In this document: one piece after another, positions 8,003 through 18,965 of the stretch
Layout: each line of letters starts with the position of its first letter
Numbering within the stretch: position 1 is the first letter of the stretch
NCBI RefSeq assembly: GCF_900114785.1
Contig: NZ_FOUG01000001.1
Location: 1 to 64,000, forward strand
DNA: 64,000 nucleotides
Source: Variovorax sp. OV329
GTDB taxonomy: Bacteria; Pseudomonadota; Gammaproteobacteria; Burkholderiales; Burkholderiaceae_C
Direction of reading: 5' to 3'
Made by a program: the position numbers and the translations under genes
Notes under the pieces: generated by a model
Told to the model about the DNA's origin: nothing
The model's input: the letters and a program-made list of their open reading frames with translations, nothing else
Database searches by the model: none

Positions 8003-9127
8003 ATGTCAGATTCCGTCGTTCTCTTCGAAGAAATCCAGACCGCCGGTGGACACCGCTTCGGCGTGGCCACCCTCAACGCGCCGGCGGCGCTCAATGCCTT
8101 GTCGGTGGACATGGTCCGCCTGCTGCTGCCGAAGTTCCGCACCTGGGCCGATGACCCGCAGATTGCAGGCGTGGTGCTGCAGGCGGCGGGCGAGAAGGCC
8201 TTCTGCGCCGGCGGCGACCTGCGCCAGCTCTACCAGACGCTGCTGGAATGCGGCCCGAAGCGCAACACCTACGCCGAGGACTTCTTCCGCGAGGAGTACG
8301 AGCTCGACTACCTGATCCACACCTTTCCCAAGCCGCTGATGTGCTGGGGCCACGGCATCGTGATGGGCGGCGGCGTGGGCCTCATGGCCGGCTGCTCGCA
8401 CCGGGTGGTGACGCCGGCCAGCCGCGTGGCGATGCCCGAGATCAACATCGGCCTGTACCCCGACGTGGGCGGCAGCTGGTTCCTGCGCCGCATGCCCGGC
8501 CGCACGGGCCTGTTCCTGGCGCTGACGGCCGCGCAGATCAATGCGGCGGATGCCATCTTCACCGGCCTGGCCGACCAGATGGTGCCGCAGGAGAACAAGG
8601 GCCAGGTGATGGAGATGATCGCCGCCACCCGCTGGCTGGGCGAGGCCAAGGCCGACCGCGCCGAGCTGTCGCGCATCCTGGCGAGGGCCGGCCAGGGCGC
8701 GCAGCTGCCGCCTTCGAAGCTGCGTGAGCACTACGACGAGATCGATGCGCTCATGGCCGGCGAAGACCTGCTGGACATCGCCGCGCGCCTGAACGCACTG
8801 GCCGCGAAGGAGGGCGCCGATGCCTGGCTGCAGAACGCCGCGCGCGCCTTCGCCAAGGGCGCGCCCAGTTCCGCCGCGCTCACCTTCGAGCTGTGGCAGC
8901 TGGTGCCGCGCATGTCGCTGGCCGAGGTGTTCCGCCTCGAGTACTGGGCTTCGCTGGGCTTTTGCGCGCACAAGGACTTCGCCGAAGGCATCCGCGCCGT
9001 GCTGATCGACAAGGACCGCAACCCGAAGTGGCAGCCCGCGCGCCTGCAAGACGTCACGCGCGAGTTCATCGAGGACCACCTGCGCGCGCGCGAGCCAGGG
9101 CCGCATCCTCTCGCCGCGCTGACCTGA
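8003..9127 (+). CDS. 3-hydroxyisobutyryl-CoA hydrolase (crotonase fold)
   Basis: 374-residue crotonase-superfamily protein. It is longer than a simple enoyl-CoA hydratase (about 260) and matches the HIBCH subgroup. Landmarks are AGGDLRQLY (first oxyanion-hole segment), WGHGIVMGGGVGLM (second), and PEINIGLYPDVGGSWFL, which carries the Glu and Asp used by hydrolases. The C-terminal extension (residues 280-374) is typical. It follows the acyl-CoA dehydrogenase by 30 nt and precedes mmsB, which would oxidise its product 3-hydroxyisobutyrate. Confidence 0.88.
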   Translation: MSDSVVLFEEIQTAGGHRFGVATLNAPAALNALSVDMVRLLLPKFRTWADDPQIAGVVLQAAGEKAFCAGGDLRQLYQTLLECGPKRNTYAEDFFREEYELDYLIHTFPKPLMCWGHGIVMGGGVGLMAGCSHRVVTPASRVAMPEINIGLYPDVGGSWFLRRMPGRTGLFLALTAAQINAADAIFTGLADQMVPQENKGQVMEMIAATRWLGEAKADRAELSRILARAGQGAQLPPSKLREHYDEIDALMAGEDLLDIAARLNALAAKEGADAWLQNAARAFAKGAPSSAALTFELWQLVPRMSLAEVFRLEYWASLGFCAHKDFAEGIRAVLIDKDRNPKWQPARLQDVTREFIEDHLRAREPGPHPLAALT

Positions 9128-9164
9128 AGACCCCCGCAGAATCACCACGGAGACAAGCAACACC

Positions 9165-10067
9165 ATGCAGAAGATCGCATTCATCGGCCTGGGCAACATG
9201 GGCGGCCCGATGGCCCTGAACCTGCACAAGGCGGGCTTTGCGCTCAGCGCCTTCGACCTCTCGCAGGAGGCCACGCAAAAGCTGCTGCTCGACGGCGTGG
9301 CGATTGCCGAATCGGCGGCGGCCTCGGTGGCGGGCGCCGACGTGGTCATCAGCATGCTGCCGGCCAGCCAGCACGTCGAATCGCTGTTCCTGGGCGGCGG
9401 CGACGGCAGGACGGGCTTGCTGGAACATGTGCGCGCCGGCGCGCTGGTGATCGACTGCAGCACGATCGCTGCCGCCACCTCGCGCAAGGTGGCCGAGGCC
9501 GCGGCCAAGCGGGGCATCGCGATGATCGATGCGCCGGTGTCGGGCGGAACCGGCGGGGCCATCGCCGGAACGCTGACCTTCATGGTGGGCGGCGAGACGG
9601 CCGACCTGGAGCGCGCGCGGCCGGTGCTGGAAAAGATGGGCGCCAATATCTTCCATGCAGGCGGCGCAGGCGCAGGGCAGACCGCCAAGATCTGCAACAA
9701 CATGCTGCTGGGCATCCTGATGATCGGCACCTCCGAGGCACTCGCGCTGGGCGTGGCCAACGGGCTGGACCCCAAGGTACTCTCCGAGATCATGCGCCGC
9801 AGTTCCGGCGGCAACTGGGCGCTGGAGAAGTACAACCCCATGCCCGGCGTCATGGAGACGGCACCGGCCTCGAAGAACTACGCCGGCGGCTTCGGCACCG
9901 ACCTGATGCTCAAGGACCTGGGCCTGGCGCAGGAAAACGCTGCCGCCGTGCGCGCCGCCACGCCGCTGGGCGGCATGGCGCGCAACCTCTATGCCGCGCA
10001 CAGCCTGGCGGGTTACGGTGCGCTGGATTTTTCCAGCGTGATCAAGCTGGTACAGAAGAAGGGTTGA
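9165..10067 (+). CDS. mmsB: 3-hydroxyisobutyrate dehydrogenase
   Basis: 300-residue NAD-dependent beta-hydroxyacid dehydrogenase that converts 3-hydroxyisobutyrate to methylmalonate semialdehyde, the substrate of MmsA at the head of the operon. FIGLGNMGGPMALNL is the nucleotide site, DAPVSGGTGGA the substrate signature, and GAGQTAKICNNM carries the catalytic Lys. Length is that of the family. Last gene of the valine operon; no clear terminator follows. Confidence 0.92.
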   Translation: MQKIAFIGLGNMGGPMALNLHKAGFALSAFDLSQEATQKLLLDGVAIAESAAASVAGADVVISMLPASQHVESLFLGGGDGRTGLLEHVRAGALVIDCSTIAAATSRKVAEAAAKRGIAMIDAPVSGGTGGAIAGTLTFMVGGETADLERARPVLEKMGANIFHAGGAGAGQTAKICNNMLLGILMIGTSEALALGVANGLDPKVLSEIMRRSSGGNWALEKYNPMPGVMETAPASKNYAGGFGTDLMLKDLGLAQENAAAVRAATPLGGMARNLYAAHSLAGYGALDFSSVIKLVQKKG

Positions 10068-10134
10068 GAGCAAGGGCGCTGCTTGCATCGCAACGCGAGC
10101 GGCGCAAAATCACGGGCCGATTGAAGGAGTGCCC

Positions 10135-10323
10135 ATGTCCGACGATCTCGCCCATTTCCATCCCCTGGACCCGGGGCGCATCAACACGCTGGACCCGGTC
10201 GAGCTGAGGTACTGGTGCCGGCAACTGAAATGCAACGAGACCCAGCTGCGCCAGGCCGTCATCAAGGTCGGTGACCACGTGACGGCAGTGCGCAACCAGC
10301 TGGTCACCACCGCACCCGGCTGA
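10135..10323 (+). CDS. DUF3606 small protein
   Basis: 62-residue acidic-to-neutral protein with the look of DUF3606 (DLAHFHPLDPGRINTLDPVELRYWCRQLKCNETQLRQAVIKVGDHVTAVR). Members are short, often annotated as stress-linked, and have no known activity. AAGGAG at 10124-10129 gives an excellent ribosome site for the ATG at 10135. It stands alone between mmsB and the convergent cbpM gene. Confidence 0.75.
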   Translation: MSDDLAHFHPLDPGRINTLDPVELRYWCRQLKCNETQLRQAVIKVGDHVTAVRNQLVTTAPG

Positions 10324-10352
10324 CTCGAAGCCTGCTGTTCGCCGGATCTCCG

Positions 10353-10679
10353 TCAGCGCGCGTGGATCGCCTGCGCGCCCAGCAGGGCCTTGAGCCGCCG
10401 CACCTCGCGCTCCAGGTCGATGATGAGTGCGGCCGCGTCCAGGCTGGCGCCGAAGTCGCGCTCCAGGCGGCGCGCTTCCAGCGCGCACTGCAGCGCGGCG
10501 CTCTGGAAGCGCCACTCCTGCGGCGGGCGCTCGCTGCCATCGGCCTCGACAATGCCCACGTCCACGAGTTGAATCACCCAGTCGAGCTCCGCGCCGCAGG
10601 CGTGTGCGAGTTCATGGGCGGCCAGGGGCTGGGCGTCGCTGATGGCGGTGACGGTGTAGCTGCTCTTGATGGTGACCAT
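10353..10679 (-). CDS. cbpM: Chaperone modulator CbpM-like protein
   Basis: 108 residues. It resembles the MerR-like CbpM family, which binds and restrains the DnaJ-like CbpA. The N-terminal half has the short HTH-like segment LAAHELAHACGAELDWVIQLVDVGIVE, and the C-terminal half is a helical segment (SLDAAALIIDLEREVRRLKALLG). It lies 4 nt downstream of cbpA on the same strand, the standard arrangement of the pair, so the two should be made together. Confidence 0.85.
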   Translation of the reverse strand: MVTIKSSYTVTAISDAQPLAAHELAHACGAELDWVIQLVDVGIVEADGSERPPQEWRFQSAALQCALEARRLERDFGASLDAAALIIDLEREVRRLKALLGAQAIHAR

Positions 10680-10683
10680 GGTT

Positions 10684-11649
10684 TCAGACTCCCAGGTGGC
10701 TGCGCGGCGAGAAAGCGCTGCTCGCTTGCGCCAGGGCCTCGTAGGCCTTGCGGGCGGCGTCGCTGTCGGCCGGCGGCAGCACGATGTCGATCAGCAGGTA
10801 GAGGTCGCCCGGCGGCTTGCCTGCCAGGCCTCGCCCCTTCAGCCGCAGCTTGAGGCCGTTGCGCGCATTGCGCGGCACCGTGACCTCGACCACGCCGCCG
10901 GTGGGCGTGGGCACCTGCACCTTCGCGCCCAGGGCGGCCTCGGTGGGCGTGACGGGCAGGGTCATGTACAGGTCGCGCTCTTCCACGCGGTAGAGCTTGT
11001 GCGGCGCGATGCGCACTTCCAGGTACAGGTCGCCGGGCGGCTCGCCGCCGTGGCCGGGCATGCCCTGGCCGGCCAGGCGGATGTACTGGCCCGGATGCAC
11101 GCCGGCCGGGATCTTCACCTCCAGCGTGCGCGGCTTCCACTGCATGTGGCCCTGTTCGTCCACTTCCATGGCACGCAGGGTGATCTCGCGCTCGGCGCCT
11201 TTGAGCGCGTCTTCCACCGTGATCTCGATGGCCGCGTGGTGGTCCTCGCCGCGGGCGCGGAAGTTCTGGCGCTCGGCCCCGCGGCGCTGGGCATTGCCGA
11301 AGATGGAGGAGAAGAACTCGCTGAACTCGGCATGGTCGGCCGGGCCCTGGCCACCGGGGCGGTGGTTGAACTCGAAGCCTTCGTCCCAGCCGGGCGGCGG
11401 CTGGAAGTCGCCCTGCGGGCTGCCTCCGCGGGCCACGCGGTCGGCGAGCTGGTCATAGGCGGCGCGCTTTTCCTTGTCGCGCAGCACGTCGTAGGCCTCG
11501 TTCAGCTCGCGCATGCGCGTCTCGGCGTCGGCTTCCTTGCTGACGTCGGGGTGGTACTTGCGCGCGAGCTTGCGGTAGGCCTTGCGCACCTCGTCCTCGG
11601 AGGCCGTGCGCTCGACGCCGAGGGCCGAGTAGTAGTCCTTGAAGTCCAT
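10684..11649 (-). CDS. cbpA: DnaJ-class co-chaperone CbpA
   Basis: 321-residue type II J-protein. An N-terminal J domain (residues 1-70) contains the HPD motif at residues 33-35, a Gly/Phe-rich linker follows (about 75-130), and two C-terminal substrate-binding beta domains include GHGGEPPGDLYLEV and GKPPGDLYLLI. There is no zinc-finger region, which separates CbpA from DnaJ. It stimulates DnaK and can bind curved DNA in E. coli. The adjacent cbpM supplies its inhibitor. Confidence 0.9.
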   Translation of the reverse strand: MDFKDYYSALGVERTASEDEVRKAYRKLARKYHPDVSKEADAETRMRELNEAYDVLRDKEKRAAYDQLADRVARGGSPQGDFQPPPGWDEGFEFNHRPGGQGPADHAEFSEFFSSIFGNAQRRGAERQNFRARGEDHHAAIEITVEDALKGAEREITLRAMEVDEQGHMQWKPRTLEVKIPAGVHPGQYIRLAGQGMPGHGGEPPGDLYLEVRIAPHKLYRVEERDLYMTLPVTPTEAALGAKVQVPTPTGGVVEVTVPRNARNGLKLRLKGRGLAGKPPGDLYLLIDIVLPPADSDAARKAYEALAQASSAFSPRSHLGV

Positions 11650-11719
11650 GGCGTGTCTTGGAGTGGGCGGTGGACTCGTGGGGCGCGCGTCGTTCTCGTT
11701 CTTCTTCTTGCTTCGCTGC

Positions 11720-12340
11720 TCAGGCCAGGGCCGCGCCGCCGTCCACCGCTTGGGGTTGCATGAGGGGTTCGATGTTCCAGATGGTGCCGCTGCGCACGAA
11801 TCGCAAGGGCTGTGCGTTGCCCAGCAGCTTCAGGTCCATGGGGATGCGCAGCATCGCGGTGAGCGCGTAGAGCGAGCCGCCGTGGGCCACCACCAGCACC
11901 GGCGCGGGCAGCGCAAGGGCGCGGTGCAGGGCATCGTGCTTGCGTTGCATGAAGATGGCCAGCGTTTCACCGTCCTCGGGCTCGCAGGCCCAGTCGATGC
12001 GTTCCGAGGAGGTGCCGATGAGCGCGCCGAAATTGCGCTCGCGCAGGCCTTCGTCGGGCAGTGGCGCGATGCCGTGTGCCGCGGCGACAGTCTGCGCGGT
12101 GGTCATCGCTCGCTGCGCATCGCTGCAGACGATGCTGCGGATGGTCTCGCCCGCCAGCAGCTCGGCCGCCCGGCGCGCCTGGTCCAGGCCGGTGTCGTTC
12201 AGCGGTTCGTCCGGGGCCTGGAAGATGCGCTGCACGTTGCGCGCCGTCTGTCCGTGCCGCAGGAAGTAGAAGTGGTCGCAGGCGGGCAGCAGCGGGTGCT
12301 CAGCGCCCAGCCTCAGGAATTCCTCGAGTCCTTGTGCCAT
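11720..12340 (-). CDS. Histidine phosphatase family protein
   Basis: 206-residue member of the phosphoglycerate-mutase-like histidine phosphatases. FYFLRHGQTARNVQRIFQ gives the catalytic RHG motif with its phosphohistidine, and VVAHGGSLYAL carries the second active-site His. The mid-region Glu is in LRERNFGALIG. The family acts on sugar phosphates, nucleotides or cobalamin precursors; the substrate is not evident. It lies 16 nt after pssA in a minus-strand run. Confidence 0.85.
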   Translation of the reverse strand: MAQGLEEFLRLGAEHPLLPACDHFYFLRHGQTARNVQRIFQAPDEPLNDTGLDQARRAAELLAGETIRSIVCSDAQRAMTTAQTVAAAHGIAPLPDEGLRERNFGALIGTSSERIDWACEPEDGETLAIFMQRKHDALHRALALPAPVLVVAHGGSLYALTAMLRIPMDLKLLGNAQPLRFVRSGTIWNIEPLMQPQAVDGGAALA

Positions 12341-12356
12341 GGCGGGAGTGTGCCGC

Positions 12357-13004
12357 CTACAGCTTGGGAATGCGCAGGGTCTTGCTGATCATCAGCGTGC
12401 CCGAGAGCGCGAACATCAGCACCAGCGGATGCAGTTCCCAGGGTCCCAGCTGCCATTGGCCGCCCCAGACCGCATCGCCCACGCGGCCCTGCCACGCCGC
12501 GATCGCCAGCACGCCGACCAGTGCCACGCTGGTGGGAATGGGCGTCCCCTCGAAATACTTCACCTTGGCGCTGCCTTCGGACAGGGCCTCGGCCGTGACG
12601 TTGTAGCGCGCCAGGCGGCTCACGCCGCAGCAAACGAAGTACACCAGCACCGCGCAGTCCCAGCCGCCGTCCAGGCCGGCGGCAAAGCCCAGCGTGGCGG
12701 GCATCACGCCAAAGGAGATGATGTCGGCCAGCGAATCCAGCTCGCGCCCGAGTGCCGACTGCGTCTGGCGCCAGCGTGCGATGCGCCCGTCGAAGACGTC
12801 GAACACGAAGGCTGCAGGCGCCAGCGCCGCCGCCCACAGGAACTGGGTCAGCGACTGGGTGGACATGTAGGCCATGGCCAGGAAGACGGCGCCCACGCCG
12901 CAGGCGGCGTTGCCCAGCGTGAACACGTCGGCCAGGTGGAACTCCCGGATCATCGAGAAATGCTTGCGCGGCTTCTTGTCGGCCGCGCTGGTGGTGGTGC
13001 TCAT
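12357..13004 (-). CDS. pssA: CDP-diacylglycerol--serine O-phosphatidyltransferase
   Basis: 215-residue integral membrane enzyme that makes phosphatidylserine from CDP-diacylglycerol and serine, the precursor of phosphatidylethanolamine. The CDP-alcohol phosphotransferase signature D-G-x2-A-R-x8-G-x3-D-x3-D is intact within DVFDGRIARWRQTQSALGRE followed by LDSLAD, and several hydrophobic segments flank it. The type (small, membrane-spanning) is that of type II PssA. Its start overlaps the stop of the glutamine amidotransferase gene (ATGA). Confidence 0.85.
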   Translation of the reverse strand: MSTTTSAADKKPRKHFSMIREFHLADVFTLGNAACGVGAVFLAMAYMSTQSLTQFLWAAALAPAAFVFDVFDGRIARWRQTQSALGRELDSLADIISFGVMPATLGFAAGLDGGWDCAVLVYFVCCGVSRLARYNVTAEALSEGSAKVKYFEGTPIPTSVALVGVLAIAAWQGRVGDAVWGGQWQLGPWELHPLVLMFALSGTLMISKTLRIPKL

Positions 13005-13789
13005 GTCGATCCTTCAGTTTCAGCAGCAGCAGGGGCCGTGGCGGCGGCCGAGCGTTCGGCGACCAGGTTGCCGAAGCGCTCCAGCAGCCGGGCCGCTTCG
13101 GGCGTGGCGCACACGCGGTCGCGCAGGGCCTGGGGATTCTCCAGGCTCGCCCATTGGCGGTCGATGTAGCCGCGCATCGCGTCTTCGTCGAACTCGGGAT
13201 GGAACTGTACGCCCCAGGCCTGTTCGCCGACGCGGAAGGCCTGGTTCGATTCGAAGCCGTTGCCGGCCAGGCGGACGGCGCCCGGCGGAAGACACAGCGC
13301 GCTCTGGCGGTGCACCACATGCGCCTCGAAGCGGGCGGGCATGGCGGCAAACAGGGGATCGTGGGCGGCGGCTGCGGTGGCCTCGACCTGAACGGTTCCG
13401 ATCTCCATCGACACCGGATGGTCGCCGGCCTGGCCGCCCAACGCGTGTGCGAGCAGTTGGTGGCCATAGCAAATGCCCAGCACGGGAACCTCGTCCTCGC
13501 GCACCAGATTGCCAAGCCACTCGGCGGCGCGCTCGCTCCAGGCTTCGCGGTGCGAAACCATGGCGTGCGAGCCGGTCACGACCACGCCGGAAATCTGGTT
13601 GGCGGGGGGCAGCGCCTGTTCTGCGACGCGCGCATCGATGACGCGCACCGGCATTGCGGCACCCAGGCCAGAGGCGACCCAATGCTCGAAATCGCCGCGC
13701 GGCGAGCGCAGCTCCTCGTAGGTGTCGCCCGTTTTCAGAATCAGTAGAGGGCGGGGGAGAGGGGTGCTTGCTTCTTGCATGCCCGCCAT
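13001..13789 (-). CDS. Class I glutamine amidotransferase-like protein
   Basis: 262-residue class I GATase with the nucleophile Cys107 in GICYGHQ and the downstream His in VQFHPEFDED. Similar stand-alone domains (often named glutamine amidotransferase or GMP-synthase-like) hydrolyse gamma-glutamyl bonds. The substrate is unclear. Two ATGs three codons apart (13789, 13780) are possible and neither has a strong ribosome site. The reading frame upstream of them is not protein-like. Overlap with pssA suggests translational coupling. Confidence 0.8.
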   Translation of the reverse strand: MAGMQEASTPLPRPLLILKTGDTYEELRSPRGDFEHWVASGLGAAMPVRVIDARVAEQALPPANQISGVVVTGSHAMVSHREAWSERAAEWLGNLVREDEVPVLGICYGHQLLAHALGGQAGDHPVSMEIGTVQVEATAAAAHDPLFAAMPARFEAHVVHRQSALCLPPGAVRLAGNGFESNQAFRVGEQAWGVQFHPEFDEDAMRGYIDRQWASLENPQALRDRVCATPEAARLLERFGNLVAERSAAATAPAAAETEGST

Positions 13790-13841
13790 GATGCCCGAGC
13801 GCGCGGACCGCCTAGGCAGCGGGCCGGCACCGGGCGTATTG

Positions 13842-13916
13842 TCAGCGCAGGCCGAAGAAAGAGAGCACGGCCACAACGACCACGACCAAGCCGACGATGT
13901 AGATGATGGAGTTCAC
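13842..13916 (-). CDS. 24-residue hydrophobic membrane peptide
   Basis: A GTG-started frame beginning VNSIIYIVGLVVVVVAVL and ending SFFGLR* forms one transmembrane helix with a short basic tail. A near-perfect AGGAGG lies about 8 nt upstream of the start, which is hard to explain by chance. It sits alone between argG and the glutamine amidotransferase gene on the same strand. Single-helix proteins of this style are common in Burkholderiales but usually left unannotated. Function unknown. Confidence 0.6.
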   Translation of the reverse strand: MNSIIYIVGLVVVVVAVLSFFGLR

Positions 13917-14008
13917 GGCTAAAGCCTCCTGTTTTGAAGAAGGCTCAAGCATCGGGCGCCGGACGGCCCGCGCGCGTCAGCAGGGCTTGTAGTCCTTTGT
14001 AGGACACG

Positions 14009-14040
14009 CCGGTCGGCGGTTGCGGGAAGCCGCCAGCCGG
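14009..14040 (-). terminator. Hairpin after argG
   Basis: Arms CCGGTCGGCGG (14009-14019) and CCGCCAGCCGG (14030-14040) pair at 9 of 11 positions and begin about 9 nt after the argG stop. A second small hairpin, GTCCT/AGGAC with a TTGT loop, lies at 13992-14005. Neither has a U-run, so termination is only a suggestion. Confidence 0.35.
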
Positions 14041-14048
14041 ATGGCCGA

Positions 14049-15446
<1,398 letters not shown>

Positions 15447-15502
15447 CTAAATTGGACCACAAGTGGGGCAGAGGCTTTCTTCGGTCAAGGGCCGTTGTGC
15501 GA

Positions 15503-15548
15503 GTGAACATGTTTGTATCCTTGTGGCTACAATCGAGTGCATGTTCAC
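15503..15548 (+). promoter_or_regulatory. Promoter and inverted-repeat operator of the toxin-antitoxin pair
   Basis: Perfect 9-bp arms GTGAACATG (15503-15511) and CATGTTCAC (15540-15548) flank a -10 TACAAT (15528-15533). A weak -35 TGAACA (15504-15509, 18-nt spacer) lies inside the left arm. The right arm covers the toxin ATG at 15541. Transcription would start near 15540, so the mRNA may be leaderless; no Shine-Dalgarno is visible. Antitoxin binding here would fit autoregulation. Confidence 0.6.
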
Positions 15549-15861
15549 GGTCGTCGAAACCGATGGGTTTGCACTTTGGCTTGGAGGATTGAAGGACCGG
15601 GCCACGCGCATCCGCCTGGCCCGCCGGCTCGACAAGGCGCGCCGCGGAAATCTGGGTGACGTGGCGCCCGTGGGCGATGGCGTTTCGGAAATGCGCGAGT
15701 TCTTCGGTCCCGGCTGGCGCATGTACTTCATGGAGCGGAACGGAACCATCATCGTCATGCTGGGCGGAGGCGACAAGTCGACGCAGCAGCGTGACATCGA
15801 ACGAGCCCGCAAGATGGCCCTGGAGTTGCGAAATGAGCAAGATCAAGACCCGCCCCTTTGA
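15541..15861 (+). CDS. HigB/RelE-like addiction-module toxin
   Basis: 106-residue RelE/ParE-superfamily protein of the killer-protein subgroup typically placed before its antitoxin. The family pattern is present: FALWLGGLKDRATRIRLARRLDKARRGNLGD, then VSEMREFFGPGWRMYFMERNG and VMLGGGDKSTQQRDIERAR. Such toxins are ribosome-dependent mRNA interferases. The ATG at 15541 begins exactly where the family does. The gene overlaps its antitoxin by 29 nt. Confidence 0.85.
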   Translation: MFTVVETDGFALWLGGLKDRATRIRLARRLDKARRGNLGDVAPVGDGVSEMREFFGPGWRMYFMERNGTIIVMLGGGDKSTQQRDIERARKMALELRNEQDQDPPL

Positions 15862-16120
15862 CGTTGCCAACTACCTGCTCGACGAGCAGGACATGGTCGA
15901 GTACCTGCGCCAGGTGGTGGAAGACAACGACCCCGCGGAGCTGGCCGGCGCGCTGGGCGCCATCGCGCGCGCCCGCGGCATGGCCCAGTTGGCGAAGGAT
16001 ACCGGCCTGTCGCGCGAGAGCCTTTACAAGAGCCTCTCCGGGGAACGCGCGCCCAGCAGCGATACCTTGTTCAAGGTCATCCGCGCGCTGGGCTTCAAGC
16101 TCAAGGTGGAACCCGCCTGA
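15833..16120 (+). CDS. HTH antitoxin of the addiction module
   Basis: 95-residue antitoxin that pairs with the preceding toxin. An N-terminal arm (RPFDVANYLLDEQDMVEYLR) is followed by a Cro/CI-like HTH: ALGAIARARGMAQLAKDTGLSRESLYKSLSG, with SSDTLFKVIRALGFKLKVEP at the end. It should neutralise the toxin and repress the operon through the dyad at 15503-15548. Toxin-first order with overlap matches this family. The stop is 10 nt from the convergent ABC exporter gene. Confidence 0.85.
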   Translation: MSKIKTRPFDVANYLLDEQDMVEYLRQVVEDNDPAELAGALGAIARARGMAQLAKDTGLSRESLYKSLSGERAPSSDTLFKVIRALGFKLKVEPA

Positions 16121-16129
16121 GATCGGGAA

Positions 16130-17965
<1,836 letters not shown>

Positions 17966-18119
17966 GAATCTCTCCCCTGATCGGAGGCGAGACTTTAGCC
18001 GTGACGAGCGAACCGGTGCTCGCCCTGGGTCCGGTGGTGACGACTTGGTCGGGCAGTAGACGCTCGGAGCAAATCCCTGCGCTGGAACGTGTAACGGTTG
18101 GGCAAGGATGAGTTGAATA

Positions 18120-18135
18120 CTGTATAAATATCCAG
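18120..18135 (+). promoter_or_regulatory. LexA (SOS) box of the imu cassette
   Basis: CTGTATAAATATCCAG fits CTG-N10-CAG and is close to the classic CTGTATATATATACAG. It ends 14 nt before the imuA ATG, so LexA bound here would block the promoter. A TTGAAT at 18113-18118 could serve as -35. Control of imuA-imuB-dnaE2 by LexA is well established in other bacteria. Confidence 0.8.
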
Positions 18136-18149
18136 TTATCAGCATCATC

Positions 18150-18965
18150 ATGGGCCTCCTTTCTCTCTCCAGTCTTTCGTCCCTTCCTGCCGGCCAGTCG
18201 ATCTGGCGCGGCGACGAGCTGGGCGCGGCCGATGCCGCGGTGGTGCCCACCGGCCATGCCGTGCTCGACGCGCAGCTGCCCGGAGGCGGCTGGCCGGTGG
18301 GCGCGCTCACCGAACTGCTGCAGGCCAGCCCGCAGGCCCATGTCTGGCAACTTCTGTTGCCGGCGCTGGCGCAGGCGGTGCAGCACAGGAAGAGTGCGCC
18401 GGTGGCATTGGTCGGCGCGCCCTACGAGCCTTTCGTCCCGGCCCTGGCGGCTGGCGGCCTGCCGCCCGAGGCGCTGCTGTGGATCCGCAGCGAGGCCCCG
18501 GCCGCGCGCCTGTGGGCCTGCGAGCAGGCATTGCGCTGCGCCGAGGTGTCGGCGGTGCTGGCCTGGCTGCCGCGCGTTCGGGTGGGCGAGCTGCGCCGGC
18601 TGCAACTGGCGGCGGCGCAGCACGAAACGCTGCTGTTCGTGTTCCGGCCTGAGTCGGCGGCGCTGTCGGCTTCGCCCGCGCGGCTGCGTCTGGCGTTGTC
18701 CGAGGCCGGGCCGCAGCAGCTGGACATCCGCATCCTCAAGCGCCGCGGCCCGCCGCTGGCGGCGCCACTCACCCTGCCGGCGCGCAGCGACCGCCTGGCT
18801 GCCTTGCTGGCGGCCAGCCAGCTGCGGCGCAAGGCGCGCCAGCAGCAGGCCGGCCAGGTGGTGCCGGGCGAGGCGCCCACCGTGGTGCGCCTGCAGGGGC
18901 TGACGTCGTTGCAGACGCAGAAGGAGGGCATCCATGCACTGGATCGCCTTGCGCTGGTCGCCTGA
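18150..18965 (+). CDS. imuA: Translesion synthesis accessory protein ImuA
   Basis: 271-residue RecA/SulA-like protein. It begins with the family core (VVPTGHAVLDAQLPGGGWPVGALTELL), which corresponds to the RecA strand region but lacks a full Walker A Lys. ImuA works with ImuB and DnaE2 in SOS-induced mutagenic repair. The C-terminal part is variable and basic (LRRKARQQQAGQ). It overlaps imuB by 32 nt and follows a LexA box. Confidence 0.88.
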   Translation: MGLLSLSSLSSLPAGQSIWRGDELGAADAAVVPTGHAVLDAQLPGGGWPVGALTELLQASPQAHVWQLLLPALAQAVQHRKSAPVALVGAPYEPFVPALAAGGLPPEALLWIRSEAPAARLWACEQALRCAEVSAVLAWLPRVRVGELRRLQLAAAQHETLLFVFRPESAALSASPARLRLALSEAGPQQLDIRILKRRGPPLAAPLTLPARSDRLAALLAASQLRRKARQQQAGQVVPGEAPTVVRLQGLTSLQTQKEGIHALDRLALVA

